A stretch of 64,000 nucleotides of DNA, from contig CAVTJK010000003.1 in NCBI GenBank assembly GCA_963734965.1, positions 868,001-932,000 of the forward strand. Direction: 5' to 3'. Numbering within the stretch: position 1 is the stretch's first letter; the number at the start of each line of letters is the position of its first letter. The translations under genes and the position numbers were made by a program. Origin of the DNA: UBA4742 sp963734965. GTDB lineage: Bacteria > Actinomycetota > Acidimicrobiia > Acidimicrobiales > Acidimicrobilacustridaceae. Below are positions 20,299 to 29,098 of this stretch, one piece after another. The notes beneath the pieces were generated by a model. That model was not told the origin of the DNA. It ran no database searches and saw nothing but the letters and a program-made list of their open reading frames with translations.

Positions 20299-21189
20299 AT
20301 GCCCCGAGCAATCTGGAGCGGTTCGATCAGCTTCGGGCTGGTCAACATCCCGGTGAAGCTCTACAGCGCCGTGTCCCGCAAGACGGTGCACTTCAACCAA
20401 CTCGACGCCCGCACCAACAGTCGCATCAAGCAGAAGCGCGTCTCGGCCGAGGACGGGGCCGATGTGCCCTTCGAGCAGATCGTCAAGGGCTATGAGCTGG
20501 CATCGGGCGACTACGTCGTCGTCAGCGACGACGAGCTGGCCGCCCTCGATCCCAAGGCGTTGCGCACCATCGACATCGACGAGTTCGTCGACCTGACCGA
20601 CATCGATCCCATCTTCTACGACAGCCCCTACTACCTGGCGCCCGACCAGGCCGGGAAGCCCTACGCGCTGCTGTCGCGGGCCATGGAGGAGTCGAACAAG
20701 GTGGGCGTGGCTCACTTCGTGATGCGGACCAAGCAATATCTGGCGGCAATCCGACCGATGGACGGCGTGCTCACGCTCTCGACGATGGTCTACGCCGACG
20801 AGATCAACGAGCCGACCGAGATCCCCGAACTGGCCGACCTCGAGGAGGTCGAGCTGTCCGACAAGGAGCTCGACATGGCCCGCCAGCTCGTCGAGTCGCT
20901 GGCCGTCGACTTCGAGCCCGAGAAGTTCCAGGACGGGTACCGCCTGGCGGTGCTCGACCTCATCGAGCGCAAGGCGGCCGGCGAAGACGTGGTGGCCCCG
21001 GCGGCTTCGACCGAGCCGGACAAGGTCATCGACCTCATGGCCGCCCTCGAGGCGTCGGTGGCCGCGGCCAAGGACGCACGCGGTCGCCACCCCACGTCCA
21101 AGGACGAGGACGGCGCGGCGGCGGTCGCCACCGCCAAGAAGGCGGCGAAGGCTCCCGCTCGTTCGACCCGCGCCAAGAAGTCCGCGTAG
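20299..21189 (+). CDS. ku: Ku homodimer, DNA end-binding protein
   Basis: 296 residues. Bacterial Ku forms a ring on double-strand ends and recruits the LigD activities for non-homologous end joining. The start PRAIWSGSISFGLVNIPVKL is the invariant family opening; KGYELASGDYVVVSDDEL and PYYLAPDQAGKPYALL complete the core. The C-terminus after residue 230 is basic and lysine/alanine-rich (KKAAKAPARSTRAKKSA), as in Ku proteins that bind DNA non-specifically. ATG 20299 has a strong ribosome site (AGAAGGAG). The LigD-type polymerase gene follows 15 bp later. Confidence 0.95.
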   Translation: MPRAIWSGSISFGLVNIPVKLYSAVSRKTVHFNQLDARTNSRIKQKRVSAEDGADVPFEQIVKGYELASGDYVVVSDDELAALDPKALRTIDIDEFVDLTDIDPIFYDSPYYLAPDQAGKPYALLSRAMEESNKVGVAHFVMRTKQYLAAIRPMDGVLTLSTMVYADEINEPTEIPELADLEEVELSDKELDMARQLVESLAVDFEPEKFQDGYRLAVLDLIERKAAGEDVVAPAASTEPDKVIDLMAALEASVAAAKDARGRHPTSKDEDGAAAVATAKKAAKAPARSTRAKKSA

Positions 21190-21204
21190 CGTCACCGCCG
21201 TCGC

Positions 21205-22113
21205 ATGGCTTCGCCGACGCTGGTCGACATCGACGGCCACGAGCTGAAGCTGTCGAACCTCGACAAGGTCCTCTATCCCGAGGCCCACTTCACCAAGGGC
21301 GAGGTGATCGACTACTACGCGCGGATCGCGCCCACGATGCTGCCCCACGTCTCCAACCGGGGGGTCACCTTGCGCCGGTTCCCCAACGGGGTCGACGCCT
21401 CGTCGTTCTTCGAGAAGCGTTGCCCGTCGCATCGTCCCCAATGGGTCGAGGTCGCCATCGGGCCGGGCGATCGCGGTGGCCCCATCGAGTACTGCCGGTT
21501 CGACACCCGGGCCTCCCTGGTCTGGGCGGCCAACCTGGCCGCCCTCGAGCTGCACACGCCCATGGCCCGGGCCCACGACATCGAGTCACCCACGATGGTG
21601 GTCTTCGACCTCGACCCGGGCGCGCCCGCAGCCATGACCGAGTGCGCAGCGGTGGCCCTCGACATCCGCGACGCCCTCGACGGGGTGGGACTCGTGCTGT
21701 TCCCCAAGACGTCAGGCTCGAAGGGACTGCAGCTCTACCTACCGCTCAACACGCCGTGCACCCACGATCACGCGTCGGAGTTCGCGCTGGCGCTGGCGCA
21801 GCTCATGGAGAAGCACCACCCTGACCGCGTCGTCTCGAACATGAAGAAGGAGCTGCGCAAGGGCAAGGTGCTGGTCGACTGGAGCCAGAACTCGCGCCAC
21901 AAGACCACCGTGTGCGCCTACTCGTTGCGGGCCCGCCCTCACCCCACCGTGTCGACGCCGGTGACCTGGGACGAGGTCGAGGCCGCCGCCGACGGCGCGC
22001 CCCTCTCGTTCGAGGCGGCCGAGGTGATCGAGCGCGTCGACGACCTCGGCGACCTCTTCGCCTCGACGGCCACGCTCGAACAGACGCTGCCCGCCTCCCA
22101 AACCCCCTCCTGA
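21205..22113 (+). CDS. LigD-type NHEJ polymerase/primase domain protein
   Basis: 302 residues, equal to the polymerase domain alone. It has the archaeo-eukaryotic primase fold that adds ribonucleotides at broken ends. Landmarks are LSNLDKVLYPEAHFTKGEVI, the catalytic DxD in VVFDLDPGAPA, the SGSKGLQLYLPL loop, and VLVDWSQNSRHKTTVCAYS with the third Asp. There is no ligase or phosphoesterase domain, so the ligase must be encoded elsewhere. A TAGCGT overlapping the ku stop lies 12 nt before ATG 21205, but co-transcription with ku is likely. Confidence 0.92.
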   Translation: MASPTLVDIDGHELKLSNLDKVLYPEAHFTKGEVIDYYARIAPTMLPHVSNRGVTLRRFPNGVDASSFFEKRCPSHRPQWVEVAIGPGDRGGPIEYCRFDTRASLVWAANLAALELHTPMARAHDIESPTMVVFDLDPGAPAAMTECAAVALDIRDALDGVGLVLFPKTSGSKGLQLYLPLNTPCTHDHASEFALALAQLMEKHHPDRVVSNMKKELRKGKVLVDWSQNSRHKTTVCAYSLRARPHPTVSTPVTWDEVEAAADGAPLSFEAAEVIERVDDLGDLFASTATLEQTLPASQTPS

Positions 22114-22153
22114 GCACCTATGTGCCCACTCGTTTCCCGGGCTGTTCGGGCGT

Positions 22154-22201
22154 TGTCACGAGTTGTCACAGAGGCGACGACGACCGTGACAACTTGTGAC
22201 A
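22154..22201. terminator. Inverted repeat of TTGTCAC/GTGACAA half-sites (terminator or operator)
   Basis: Arms 22154-22169 and 22186-22201 are 16 nt each, complementary at 15 positions, with a 16-nt loop. Each arm contains the half-site TGTCAC or GTGACA twice. It lies just after the LigD-type gene and before the convergent metH end, so a bidirectional terminator is plausible. There is no T-run, and the doubled half-sites would also suit a protein-binding site. Confidence 0.5.
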
Positions 22202-22637
22202 GAGCCGAACGCTCCGGGCGTACGCCCCACCAGAGCCCCGACACTCGGCGTTCAGCTAGGGTGGGGCGGCGGTAGCGGCCACGTGCCGACTCGCTCGACG
22301 GTCCCGTTGGCCGACGCTATCTCGCAGCGCATTGGAGATGGTCTGCGACGGTCGACCAGCGAGGAGCGACACCCGTGCGAGCAGCAGCAGGCGCTCGATC
22401 TCGGGGATCGTCAGCGGCTGATCGGCGACGGCGAGCATAGGCTCAGGACCGCTTCTCGTAGAGCGTGCCCTGATCACTCGTCGGACCGGGCGGTCGACGA
22501 GGTCGACCTCGGGTTGGGGATCCTCGAACGGGATGCGCCGGTGCCAGTGCAGGCGTTCGAGCAGCGCGCCGGTGCGGTGGTTGCGGAGCTCGCCGGTGCC
22601 GACGATGGCCAGTTGCGCGCCGCCCCGCCGGTGCGGA
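22202..22637. other. Gap between convergent genes, with a coding-like stretch on the minus strand
   Basis: No gene can be assigned with confidence. On the minus strand one frame is open from about 22629 down to TAG at 22256. From about 22615 to 22478 it has strong G/C at codon third position and reads like protein (LAIVGTGELRNHRTGALLE, RRIPFEDPQPEVDLVDRP). There is no good start codon: the frame would begin inside or at the metH stop, or need a frameshift. A shorter option is GTG 22477 to 22256 (73 residues, containing LTIPEIERLLLLARVSLLAG). It may be a degraded or frame-broken gene downstream of metH. I do not recognise a family. Confidence 0.3.
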
Positions 22638-25600
22638 TCAGCGAGCGACGAAGTACTTGGCCTTGGGATGGTGGAGGATCAGAGCTGAGGTCGTCTGCTC
22701 GGGCTGGTACTGGAAGCCGGTCTCGGCGCTGACCTCGATGCCGATGCGGCGGGCGTCGAGCAGCTCGGCCACCTTCTCGTTGTCCTCGAGGTCGGGACAG
22801 GCCGGGTAGCCCCACGAATAGCGCCCCCCGCGGTACTGCTGGCGGAACAACCCGGCGAGCGACGGCCCGTCCTCGTCGGCGAACCCCCACTCCTGGCGGA
22901 TGCGGTGGTGCCAGTACTCGGCCAGTGCCTCGGCCATCTCGACACCGATGCCGTGGGTGAGCAGGTACTCCTGGTACTTGTCGTCGGCGAACAGCTGGGC
23001 CGTGAGATCGCTGATGCGCTGGCCCATGGTCACGATGTGGAAGCCGACGAAGTCCGGGTCGCCCGATCCGATCGGTCGCACGAAATCGGCGATGCAGAGC
23101 CACGGGGCCTTGCTCTGCCGGGGATAGGAGAACCGCACCCACTCGCTGGTGCGGGCCTCGTCCTTCCAGATCACGATGTCGTCGCCGTCGCTGTTGGCGG
23201 CGAAGTAGCCGTAGACGACCTGAGGAACGAGCAGGTCACCGGCCTTGGCCTCGGCCAGAGCGGCCCGCAGCTGGGGACGCAGGCGCTCCTTGAACTCGTC
23301 GTCGCTCTCGACCGAGCCGTCAGCCGCCTTCTCGGGCCGGAACTGCCACTGGTTGCGAAACAGCGCCGTCTCGTTGAGATAGGCGGCGATGTCGTCGACG
23401 GGGATCCCCTTGATCACCTTTGAACCCACGAACGGTGGGCTGAACACGGGGTTGTCGGTCTCGACCTCGGGTGAGCGCGCCGGCCGGTCGACCGGGGGGG
23501 CATCAGCGTCCCGCTCGGCCAGTCCCAGGCGCGACCGCACCGACGAGGTGCTCGGGAGCCGACCCCAATCCGGATCGTCGACCTCGCCATCGCCGCGTTT
23601 GAGCTCTCCGAGGCGGTCCATCACGTGCAACCCCTCGAAGGCGTCCTTGCCGTAGAACAACCGGCCTTCGTAGATCTCGCGCAAGTCGCGCTCGACGAAG
23701 GTGCGGGTCAGGGCGGCCCCGCCCAGCAGCACGGGCACATCGGCCAGGCCGCGGGCGTTGAGCTCCTCGAGGTTGTCGCGCATGACGAGCGTGCTCTTGA
23801 CCAACAGGCCGCTCATGCCGATGGCGTCAGCCTCGACCTCCTGGGCCTTCTCGATCATCTCGGCGATCGAGATCTTGATGCCGAGGTTGTGCACCTCGTA
23901 GCCGTTGTTGGTGAGGATGATGTCGACCAGGTTCTTGCCGATGTCGTGGACATCGCCCTTGACCGTCGCCAGCACGATGCGGCCCTTGCCACCCCCGTCG
24001 TCGACCTTCTCCATGTGGGGCTCGAGGTAGGCGACCGACGCCTTCATCGTCTCGGCTGACTGCAGCACGAACGGCAGCTGCATCTCGCCCGACCCGAACA
24101 GGTCGCCAACGACCTTCATGCCGGCGAGCAGCACGTCGTTGACGATGGCGAGCGCCGGGATGCCCTCGTCGAGGGCCCGATCGAGATCGGCTTCGAGGCC
24201 CTCGCGGTCGCCGTCGATGATCCGCTGCGAGAGCAGCTCGCTCACCGTCCAGCCCGAGCGGTCCTCCTTGACCACGTCGGTGGCGCTCACATCCTCGAAG
24301 ATGCCCAGCAGCGCCTGCAGCGGGTCGTAGGGCTGCTCGCCGTCGGCCGCCGGCCGGCGCCGGTCGTAGATGAGGTCGAGGGCGACCGCCCGCTGCTCCT
24401 CGGGGATCTTGTTCAGGGGCATGATCCGGGCGGCGTGGACGATGGCCGAATCGAGTCCGGCCTTCACGCACTCGTGCAGGAACACCGAGTTGAGCACGTG
24501 GCGCGCCGCCGGCTTGAGGCCGAACGAGACGTTCGACACGCCGAGGGTGGTGTGCACGCCGGGCAGCTCGGCCTTGATGCGGGTGATGGCCTCCATGGTG
24601 ATCATGGCGTCGCGCCGCAGGTCGTCGTCGCCGGTCGACAGCGGAAAGGTGAGGGCGTCGAAGATCAGGTCGCTGGGCTCGAGCCCGTAGCGGTCGACGG
24701 CCAGGTCGTGGATGCGATGGGCGATGCGCATCTTCCACTCGACGTCGCGGGCCTGGCCCTCCTCGTCGATCAGCAGGCAGATGACGGCGGCGCCGTACTC
24801 CCCGGCCAGCTTGAAGACCCGGTCGAGGCGCGAACCCTCGGCCTCTCCGTCCTCGAGGTTGGCCGAGTTGAGGATGGCCCGGCCGCCCAGCCATTGCAGC
24901 CCGGCCTCGAGCACCTGCGGCTCGGTCGAATCGAGCACGAGCGGTGCGCTCGACGCGGTGGCGAAGCGCACGGCGGCTTCATCCATGTCGAGGGTGCCGT
25001 CCCGGCCCACGTAGTCCACGCAGAGGTCGAGCACGTGAGCGCCCTCTTTGACCTGGTCCTTGGCCATGGCGACGCAGGTGTCCCAGTCGGCTTCGAGCAT
25101 GGCCTCGCGGAACTTCTTCGAGCCGTTGGCGTTGGTGCGCTCGCCGATGATCAGGAACGAGGCGTCCTGGTGGAACGGGACCATCGAGTAGATCGACGTC
25201 GCCCCGGCCTCGTGCACGGGCTGGCGAGGCGCCGGCGTGAGGTCGCGACAGGTGTCGACCACCGCGGCCAGATGGGCCGGCGTCGTGCCGCAGCACCCCC
25301 CTATGACCTGGACCCCGAACTCGGTGACGAAGCGCTGCTGGTACTCGGCCAGTCCCTCAGGGGTGAGGTCGTAGTGCATCTTGCCGTCGACGACCGAGGG
25401 CAGCCCCGCGTTGGGGATGCACGAGATGGGCATGCGGGCGTGCTGAGACAGGTAGCGCAGGTGCTCGCTCATCTCGGCCGGCCCGGTCGCGCAGTTGATG
25501 CCGATGACATCGGGGTGCATGGCATCGATGGCGGCGAGGGCGGCACCGATCTCGGTGCCCGGCAGCATGCGGCCCGTGAGCTCCATGGTCACCTGCACCT

Positions 25601-26162
25601 GCAAGGGGACCTGGCGACCGGCGGCGGCCATGGCCCGCCGGCAGCCGATCATGGCCGCCTTGACCGTCAGCAGGTCGAACATGGTCTCGATGATGATGAC
25701 GTCGACGCCCCCGTCGACGAGGCCCCGGCCCTGGATCTCGAACTGGTCGCGGAGCTCGGCGAAGCGGATCTGGCCCAGCGACGGGAACTTGGTGCCCGGG
25801 CCGATGGACCCCGACACGAACCGCGGCCGCTCCGGGGTGGCGAAGCTGTCGGCCACCTCGCGGGCGATCTCGGCTCCGGCCCGGTTGAGCTCGTAGGCTC
25901 GATCGGCGATGCCGTACTCGCCCAGGGTCGTGGGGAGCGAGCCGAACGTGCAGGTCTCGATGACGTCCACGCCGACCTCGAGGAACGAGGCGTGCAGCTC
26001 CTGGATGATGTGAGGGCGGGTCACGACGAGCAGCTCGTTGCACCCCTCGTACTCCTCGCCGCCGAAATCCTCCGCCGTCAGCCCCCGCTCCTGGATCCCC
26101 GTGCCGAAGGCTCCGTCGTAGACGACCACGTGCTCGCGAACGGCATCGAGGAAATCAGTCAT
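22638..26162 (-). CDS. metH: Cobalamin-dependent methionine synthase
   Basis: 1174 residues and all modules in order. The homocysteine-binding barrel (residues 1-320) has zinc ligands in VQVIGGCCGTTPAH. The methyltetrahydrofolate (pterin-binding) domain starts at GERTNANGSKKF. The helical cap and B12-binding Rossmann domain (about 650-850) has the lower-ligand His in KGDVHDIGKNLVDII and MSGLLVKSTLVM. The C-terminal activation domain binds S-adenosylmethionine (RYSWGYPACPD). It transfers methyl from methyltetrahydrofolate to homocysteine through methylcobalamin. ATG 26162 has TAGCCT 6 nt upstream and no room for a cobalamin riboswitch. It diverges from the adenosyltransferase gene. Confidence 0.96.
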   Translation of the reverse strand: MTDFLDAVREHVVVYDGAFGTGIQERGLTAEDFGGEEYEGCNELLVVTRPHIIQELHASFLEVGVDVIETCTFGSLPTTLGEYGIADRAYELNRAGAEIAREVADSFATPERPRFVSGSIGPGTKFPSLGQIRFAELRDQFEIQGRGLVDGGVDVIIIETMFDLLTVKAAMIGCRRAMAAAGRQVPLQVQVTMELTGRMLPGTEIGAALAAIDAMHPDVIGINCATGPAEMSEHLRYLSQHARMPISCIPNAGLPSVVDGKMHYDLTPEGLAEYQQRFVTEFGVQVIGGCCGTTPAHLAAVVDTCRDLTPAPRQPVHEAGATSIYSMVPFHQDASFLIIGERTNANGSKKFREAMLEADWDTCVAMAKDQVKEGAHVLDLCVDYVGRDGTLDMDEAAVRFATASSAPLVLDSTEPQVLEAGLQWLGGRAILNSANLEDGEAEGSRLDRVFKLAGEYGAAVICLLIDEEGQARDVEWKMRIAHRIHDLAVDRYGLEPSDLIFDALTFPLSTGDDDLRRDAMITMEAITRIKAELPGVHTTLGVSNVSFGLKPAARHVLNSVFLHECVKAGLDSAIVHAARIMPLNKIPEEQRAVALDLIYDRRRPAADGEQPYDPLQALLGIFEDVSATDVVKEDRSGWTVSELLSQRIIDGDREGLEADLDRALDEGIPALAIVNDVLLAGMKVVGDLFGSGEMQLPFVLQSAETMKASVAYLEPHMEKVDDGGGKGRIVLATVKGDVHDIGKNLVDIILTNNGYEVHNLGIKISIAEMIEKAQEVEADAIGMSGLLVKSTLVMRDNLEELNARGLADVPVLLGGAALTRTFVERDLREIYEGRLFYGKDAFEGLHVMDRLGELKRGDGEVDDPDWGRLPSTSSVRSRLGLAERDADAPPVDRPARSPEVETDNPVFSPPFVGSKVIKGIPVDDIAAYLNETALFRNQWQFRPEKAADGSVESDDEFKERLRPQLRAALAEAKAGDLLVPQVVYGYFAANSDGDDIVIWKDEARTSEWVRFSYPRQSKAPWLCIADFVRPIGSGDPDFVGFHIVTMGQRISDLTAQLFADDKYQEYLLTHGIGVEMAEALAEYWHHRIRQEWGFADEDGPSLAGLFRQQYRGGRYSWGYPACPDLEDNEKVAELLDARRIGIEVSAETGFQYQPEQTTSALILHHPKAKYFVAR

Positions 26163-26168
26163 CTTTCA

Positions 26169-26174
26169 AGGCTA
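26169..26174 (-). promoter_or_regulatory. -10-like hexamer TAGCCT, leaderless spacing
   Basis: Six bases upstream of metH ATG 26162 on the minus strand. Confidence 0.5.
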
Positions 26175-26228
26175 GTGGGGGACGCGTTTTCGGCACACAT
26201 CAGTAAGCGCCGGCTCGTGAGCCGTGCG

Positions 26229-26234
26229 TAGTGT
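26229..26234 (+). promoter_or_regulatory. -10-like hexamer TAGTGT, leaderless spacing
   Basis: Seven bases upstream of ATG 26242. It favours this start over an in-frame one at 26224. Confidence 0.5.
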
Positions 26235-26241
26235 GACGGCG

Positions 26242-26805
26242 ATGAAGATCTACACCCGCAAGGGCGACGATGGCACGACCGGCCTGCTCTTCGGCGGGCG
26301 GGTGGCCAAGGACGGACCGGCGCCGAGCGCCTACGGCTCGGTCGACGAGGCCCAGGCCGCCATCGGCGTCGCCCGGGCCGAGGTCCTGGCCGCGCCCGAC
26401 GAGAGCCCGGGCGAGCTGGCCGAGATCCTGCTCGGCGTCGAGCGCGACCTGTGGGTCCTGATGGCTGAGCTGGCGACCGATCCGAGCCACCACGACAAGC
26501 TCGTGGATGGGCAGAGCCGGGTCGTCCCCGAGATGGTGACGGCCCTCGAGGAAGCCATCGACGAGGTCAGCGCCAGCTTCGAGCCGCCCACCGAGTTCGT
26601 GATGCCGGGCCAGTCGAGGGTCTCGGCTCAGCTCGACGTGGCCCGAACGGTCGTGCGGCGCGCCGAGCGCGACACCGTCGCCGCCACCGCGCCCACCTCG
26701 GCGGCGCTGGCCTACCTCAACCGCCTGAGCGATCTGTTGTGGACGCTCGCCCGCTGGCAGGAGGGGGCGTCGCTGACGGCTCGTTCGGTCGGGAAAGGAA
26801 CCTGA
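26242..26805 (+). CDS. PduO-type ATP:cob(I)alamin adenosyltransferase
   Basis: 187 residues. It makes adenosylcobalamin from cob(I)alamin and ATP. The N-terminal ATP-binding signature YTRKGDDGTTGLLFGGRV is followed by AYGSVDEAQAAIG; the helical core ends in ARTVVRRAERDTVAA and LNRLSDLLWTLAR, both conserved in the PduO/MMAB family. The product is the cofactor for methylmalonyl-CoA mutase, whose gene is at the right end of the window. It shares a 79-bp divergent region with metH. pepA starts 3 bp after its stop. Confidence 0.93.
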   Translation: MKIYTRKGDDGTTGLLFGGRVAKDGPAPSAYGSVDEAQAAIGVARAEVLAAPDESPGELAEILLGVERDLWVLMAELATDPSHHDKLVDGQSRVVPEMVTALEEAIDEVSASFEPPTEFVMPGQSRVSAQLDVARTVVRRAERDTVAATAPTSAALAYLNRLSDLLWTLARWQEGASLTARSVGKGT

Positions 26806-26807
26806 AG

Positions 26808-28295
26808 ATGCCCATCGACTTCGTGGTCGAGCGCGACGTGCCGGCCGAGGCCACGGTGGTCGCGATCGGGGTCACCACCGACGACATGGCGGTCACGGCG
26901 CCCTCGTCGCCGGAGGCACCCGACCCCATCCGAGCCTTCGCCGCGGCGCGCGGGTTCAAGGCGGCGCTCGGCGAGACCCTGATCGTGCCCGGTGCTGACC
27001 GTGAACCGGCCACGCTGCTCGTCGGGTTGGGCCCGTCCGAGACGATCGGTCCCGCCGCCATCCGCCGGGCGGCCGGGGCCGTGGCCCGGGCCTGCCGGCG
27101 CGACCACGTCGTGGCCGTGCGCCTGCTCGACGCCATCTCGACCCCGTCCCAGCGTCCGCCGGCGGCCCAGGCTCTGGCCGAAGGCCTGGTCCTCGGCTCC
27201 TACCGCTTCTCGGTCTACAAGTCCGACCGCGAGCCGTCGGCGCTCGAACGGGTCGTCCTCGTCGGCGGCGGCGGCAAGCGGGTGCTCGACGCCCTCGATC
27301 TGGGCCGGGCCATCGCCTCTGGTGTCTGCCTGGCCCGCGACCTGGTCAACACGCCCGGCGGCGACCTCACCCCGACCAAGCTGGCCGACGCCGCCGTCGA
27401 GATCGCCAAGCGCGAGGGCCTCGAGATCTCGGTGCTCGACGAGAAGGCCATCGCCAAGGCTCGGCTGGGTGGACTGCTCGGCGTCAACCGTGGGTCGACC
27501 CAGGCGCCCCGCTTCATCGAGATCTCCTACACCCCGGCCGCCCCTCGCGGCTCGTTGGCGCTGATCGGCAAGGGGATCACCTTCGACTCGGGTGGTCTGT
27601 CGCTCAAGACGGCGCAGGGCATGACCACCATGAAGAACGACATGGGCGGGGCCGCCGCCATCCTCGGCGCCATGTCGGTCATCCGGGCGGTGGCGCCCAA
27701 GGCCAAGATCACCGGGTACATCCCGGCGACCGACAACATGACCGGGGGCGATGCCACTCGCGTCGGCGACGTGCTGCGGATCCGCAACGGCACGACGGTC
27801 GAGGTGCTCAACACCGACGCCGAGGGCCGACTGGTGCTGGCCGACGGCTTGTCGATGGCGTGTGAGGCCCAGCCCGACGCCATCGTCGACCTGGCCACCC
27901 TGACCGGCGCCGCCGTCGTGGCCCTCGGATCGGCGGTCGCCGGGTTGTTCGGCAGCAACGACAGCTGGATCGACCAGGTGTCCCTGGCCGCCGAGCGGGC
28001 CAACGAGCAGGTGTGGCAGATGCCGTTGGTCGACGAGTACCGCGGCCACATCGACTCCGACGTCGCCGATCTCAAGAACATCGGCAAGCCCCCCGAAGGC
28101 GGTGCCATCATCGCCGCCCTGTTCCTGCGCGAGTTCGTGGCCGACGACATCCCGTGGGTCCATCTCGACATCGCGGGCACGGCCTGGAGCGATCGCGACG
28201 ATCTCGAGGTCACCAAGGGCGGAACCGGCTGGGGGGTCAGGTTGCTCGTGGAGCTGGCCCGCAACTTCCACAAGCCCAGCCGCCGGAGCTCATAG
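26808..28295 (+). CDS. pepA: Leucyl aminopeptidase (M17 family)
   Basis: 495 residues. Cytosolic two-metal aminopeptidase. The N-terminal regulatory domain (1-170) is followed by the catalytic domain with LVNTPGGDLTPTKLAD, the metal-binding lysine and aspartate in LIGKGITFDSGGLSLK (near residue 254), MKNDMGGAAAILGAM and the M17 signature NTDAEGRLVLADGL (near 335), then LATLTGAAVVALG. ATG 26808 has GAAAGGAA upstream and lies 3 bp after the adenosyltransferase stop, so the two are co-transcribed. Its stop codon falls within the first copy of a short direct repeat. Confidence 0.95.
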   Translation: MPIDFVVERDVPAEATVVAIGVTTDDMAVTAPSSPEAPDPIRAFAAARGFKAALGETLIVPGADREPATLLVGLGPSETIGPAAIRRAAGAVARACRRDHVVAVRLLDAISTPSQRPPAAQALAEGLVLGSYRFSVYKSDREPSALERVVLVGGGGKRVLDALDLGRAIASGVCLARDLVNTPGGDLTPTKLADAAVEIAKREGLEISVLDEKAIAKARLGGLLGVNRGSTQAPRFIEISYTPAAPRGSLALIGKGITFDSGGLSLKTAQGMTTMKNDMGGAAAILGAMSVIRAVAPKAKITGYIPATDNMTGGDATRVGDVLRIRNGTTVEVLNTDAEGRLVLADGLSMACEAQPDAIVDLATLTGAAVVALGSAVAGLFGSNDSWIDQVSLAAERANEQVWQMPLVDEYRGHIDSDVADLKNIGKPPEGGAIIAALFLREFVADDIPWVHLDIAGTAWSDRDDLEVTKGGTGWGVRLLVELARNFHKPSRRSS

Positions 28296-28347
28296 GTCGC
28301 GAGAGCTCAGAGGTCGCGAGCTCAGTGGTCGCGGGAGCTCAGAGGTC
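28286..28347. repeat. Four direct copies of GAGCTCA(N)AGGTC between convergent genes
   Basis: Copies start at 28286, 28303, 28318 and 28335, 13 bp each and spaced 15-17 bp, with one mismatch in two copies. The first contains the end of pepA. The fourth contains the stop of the minus-strand gene, which ends Asp-Leu-stop; every copy reads GACC(T/A)(C/A/T)TGAGCTC on that strand. This looks like local duplication of a gene 3' end. Confidence 0.75.
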
Positions 28348-28980
28348 GGCGGCCGGCTGGGCCGGCGCCTGGCGGAGGGCGTGGCGCTCGCTCGCCCACC
28401 GGACCGCTTCGTAGGCCAGGGCCGGGTGGAACCGCCAGTGGTGCAGCTGGCGCTCGGTGGCCGCGGCATCCTCGCCCAGCTCGAGCAGCGAGAGGGCCAA
28501 CTGGCGCGCTCGTTCGCCCAGGTCGACGCCGTCGGCCCGAGTGCGGTTCGGCTCGGTGAAGCGTCGGTGCTCCACCTGCAGGCTCGGTGGCATGCGCTCG
28601 ATCTGGCCCCTGGTGAGCGGAGCCAGCTTGCGTCGGACCCCCAGCTCGGTGGGCGACTGCCAGCGGGCGGCGCCGAAGCGGCACACGCGCTCGATGCTGC
28701 GCATGAACGGACTGTGGCGACCGCCGCGCATGCCGACGCCGATGGCCTTGGCCGTCTCGGGCAGATCGAGGACGAACCCGTCGGGTTGGTGGTCGAGCCC
28801 GTCGGCCAGGCGGCGCAGGAGCCACACGGTGCTCGGCCCCAGGATCCCGAGCCAGAACCGCTCGACGTAGGCCGATCGGGGATCGTGGCCCAACTGGTCG
28901 ATGACCGGGTCGGGCCAGGCCTGGATCGTCAGGTGGTCCGCCGGGAAGCTCAGTGGGGCCGGCGCCTCGTCGGTCAGCAT
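28339..28980 (-). CDS. Conserved hypothetical protein
   Basis: 213 residues with no signal peptide or membrane segment. Sequence features are FWLGILGPSTVWLLRRLADGL, LDLPETAKAIGVGMRGGRHSPFMRS split by a loop, and RRKLAPLTRGQIERMPPSL, followed by helical C-terminal repeats (LALSLLELGEDAAATERQL). The pattern of hydrophobic helices and the segment TAKAIGVGMRGGRHSPFMR suggest a winged-helix-like domain; I do not recognise a named family. ATG 28980 has an excellent ribosome site (AGGAG). It diverges from the cyclase gene. Confidence 0.65.
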   Translation of the reverse strand: MLTDEAPAPLSFPADHLTIQAWPDPVIDQLGHDPRSAYVERFWLGILGPSTVWLLRRLADGLDHQPDGFVLDLPETAKAIGVGMRGGRHSPFMRSIERVCRFGAARWQSPTELGVRRKLAPLTRGQIERMPPSLQVEHRRFTEPNRTRADGVDLGERARQLALSLLELGEDAAATERQLHHWRFHPALAYEAVRWASERHALRQAPAQPAADL

Positions 28981-29098
28981 GGCCGCTCCTCATGCTCTTG
29001 ATAGACTTTCCGTCTCTTTCGATCCCCACCATGCCAGCCGTCCGGGGGCGATGTCAACCACGACGTCGCGGCATGAGACGTGTGTGAGACTTCGCCCG

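Noticed and set aside
20185..21576. 463-codon minus-strand ORF over ku and the polymerase gene
   Set aside because: Shadow frame across two well-recognised genes.
24435..26231. 598-codon plus-strand ORF opposite metH
   Set aside because: Shadow of metH; no domain, and it spans the metH promoter.
26163..26241. Cobalamin riboswitch before metH or the adenosyltransferase
   Set aside because: Too short (79 bp for both directions) and no B12-box-like sequence is visible.
26712..28271. 519-codon minus-strand ORF opposite pepA
   Set aside because: Shadow of a complete M17 peptidase.
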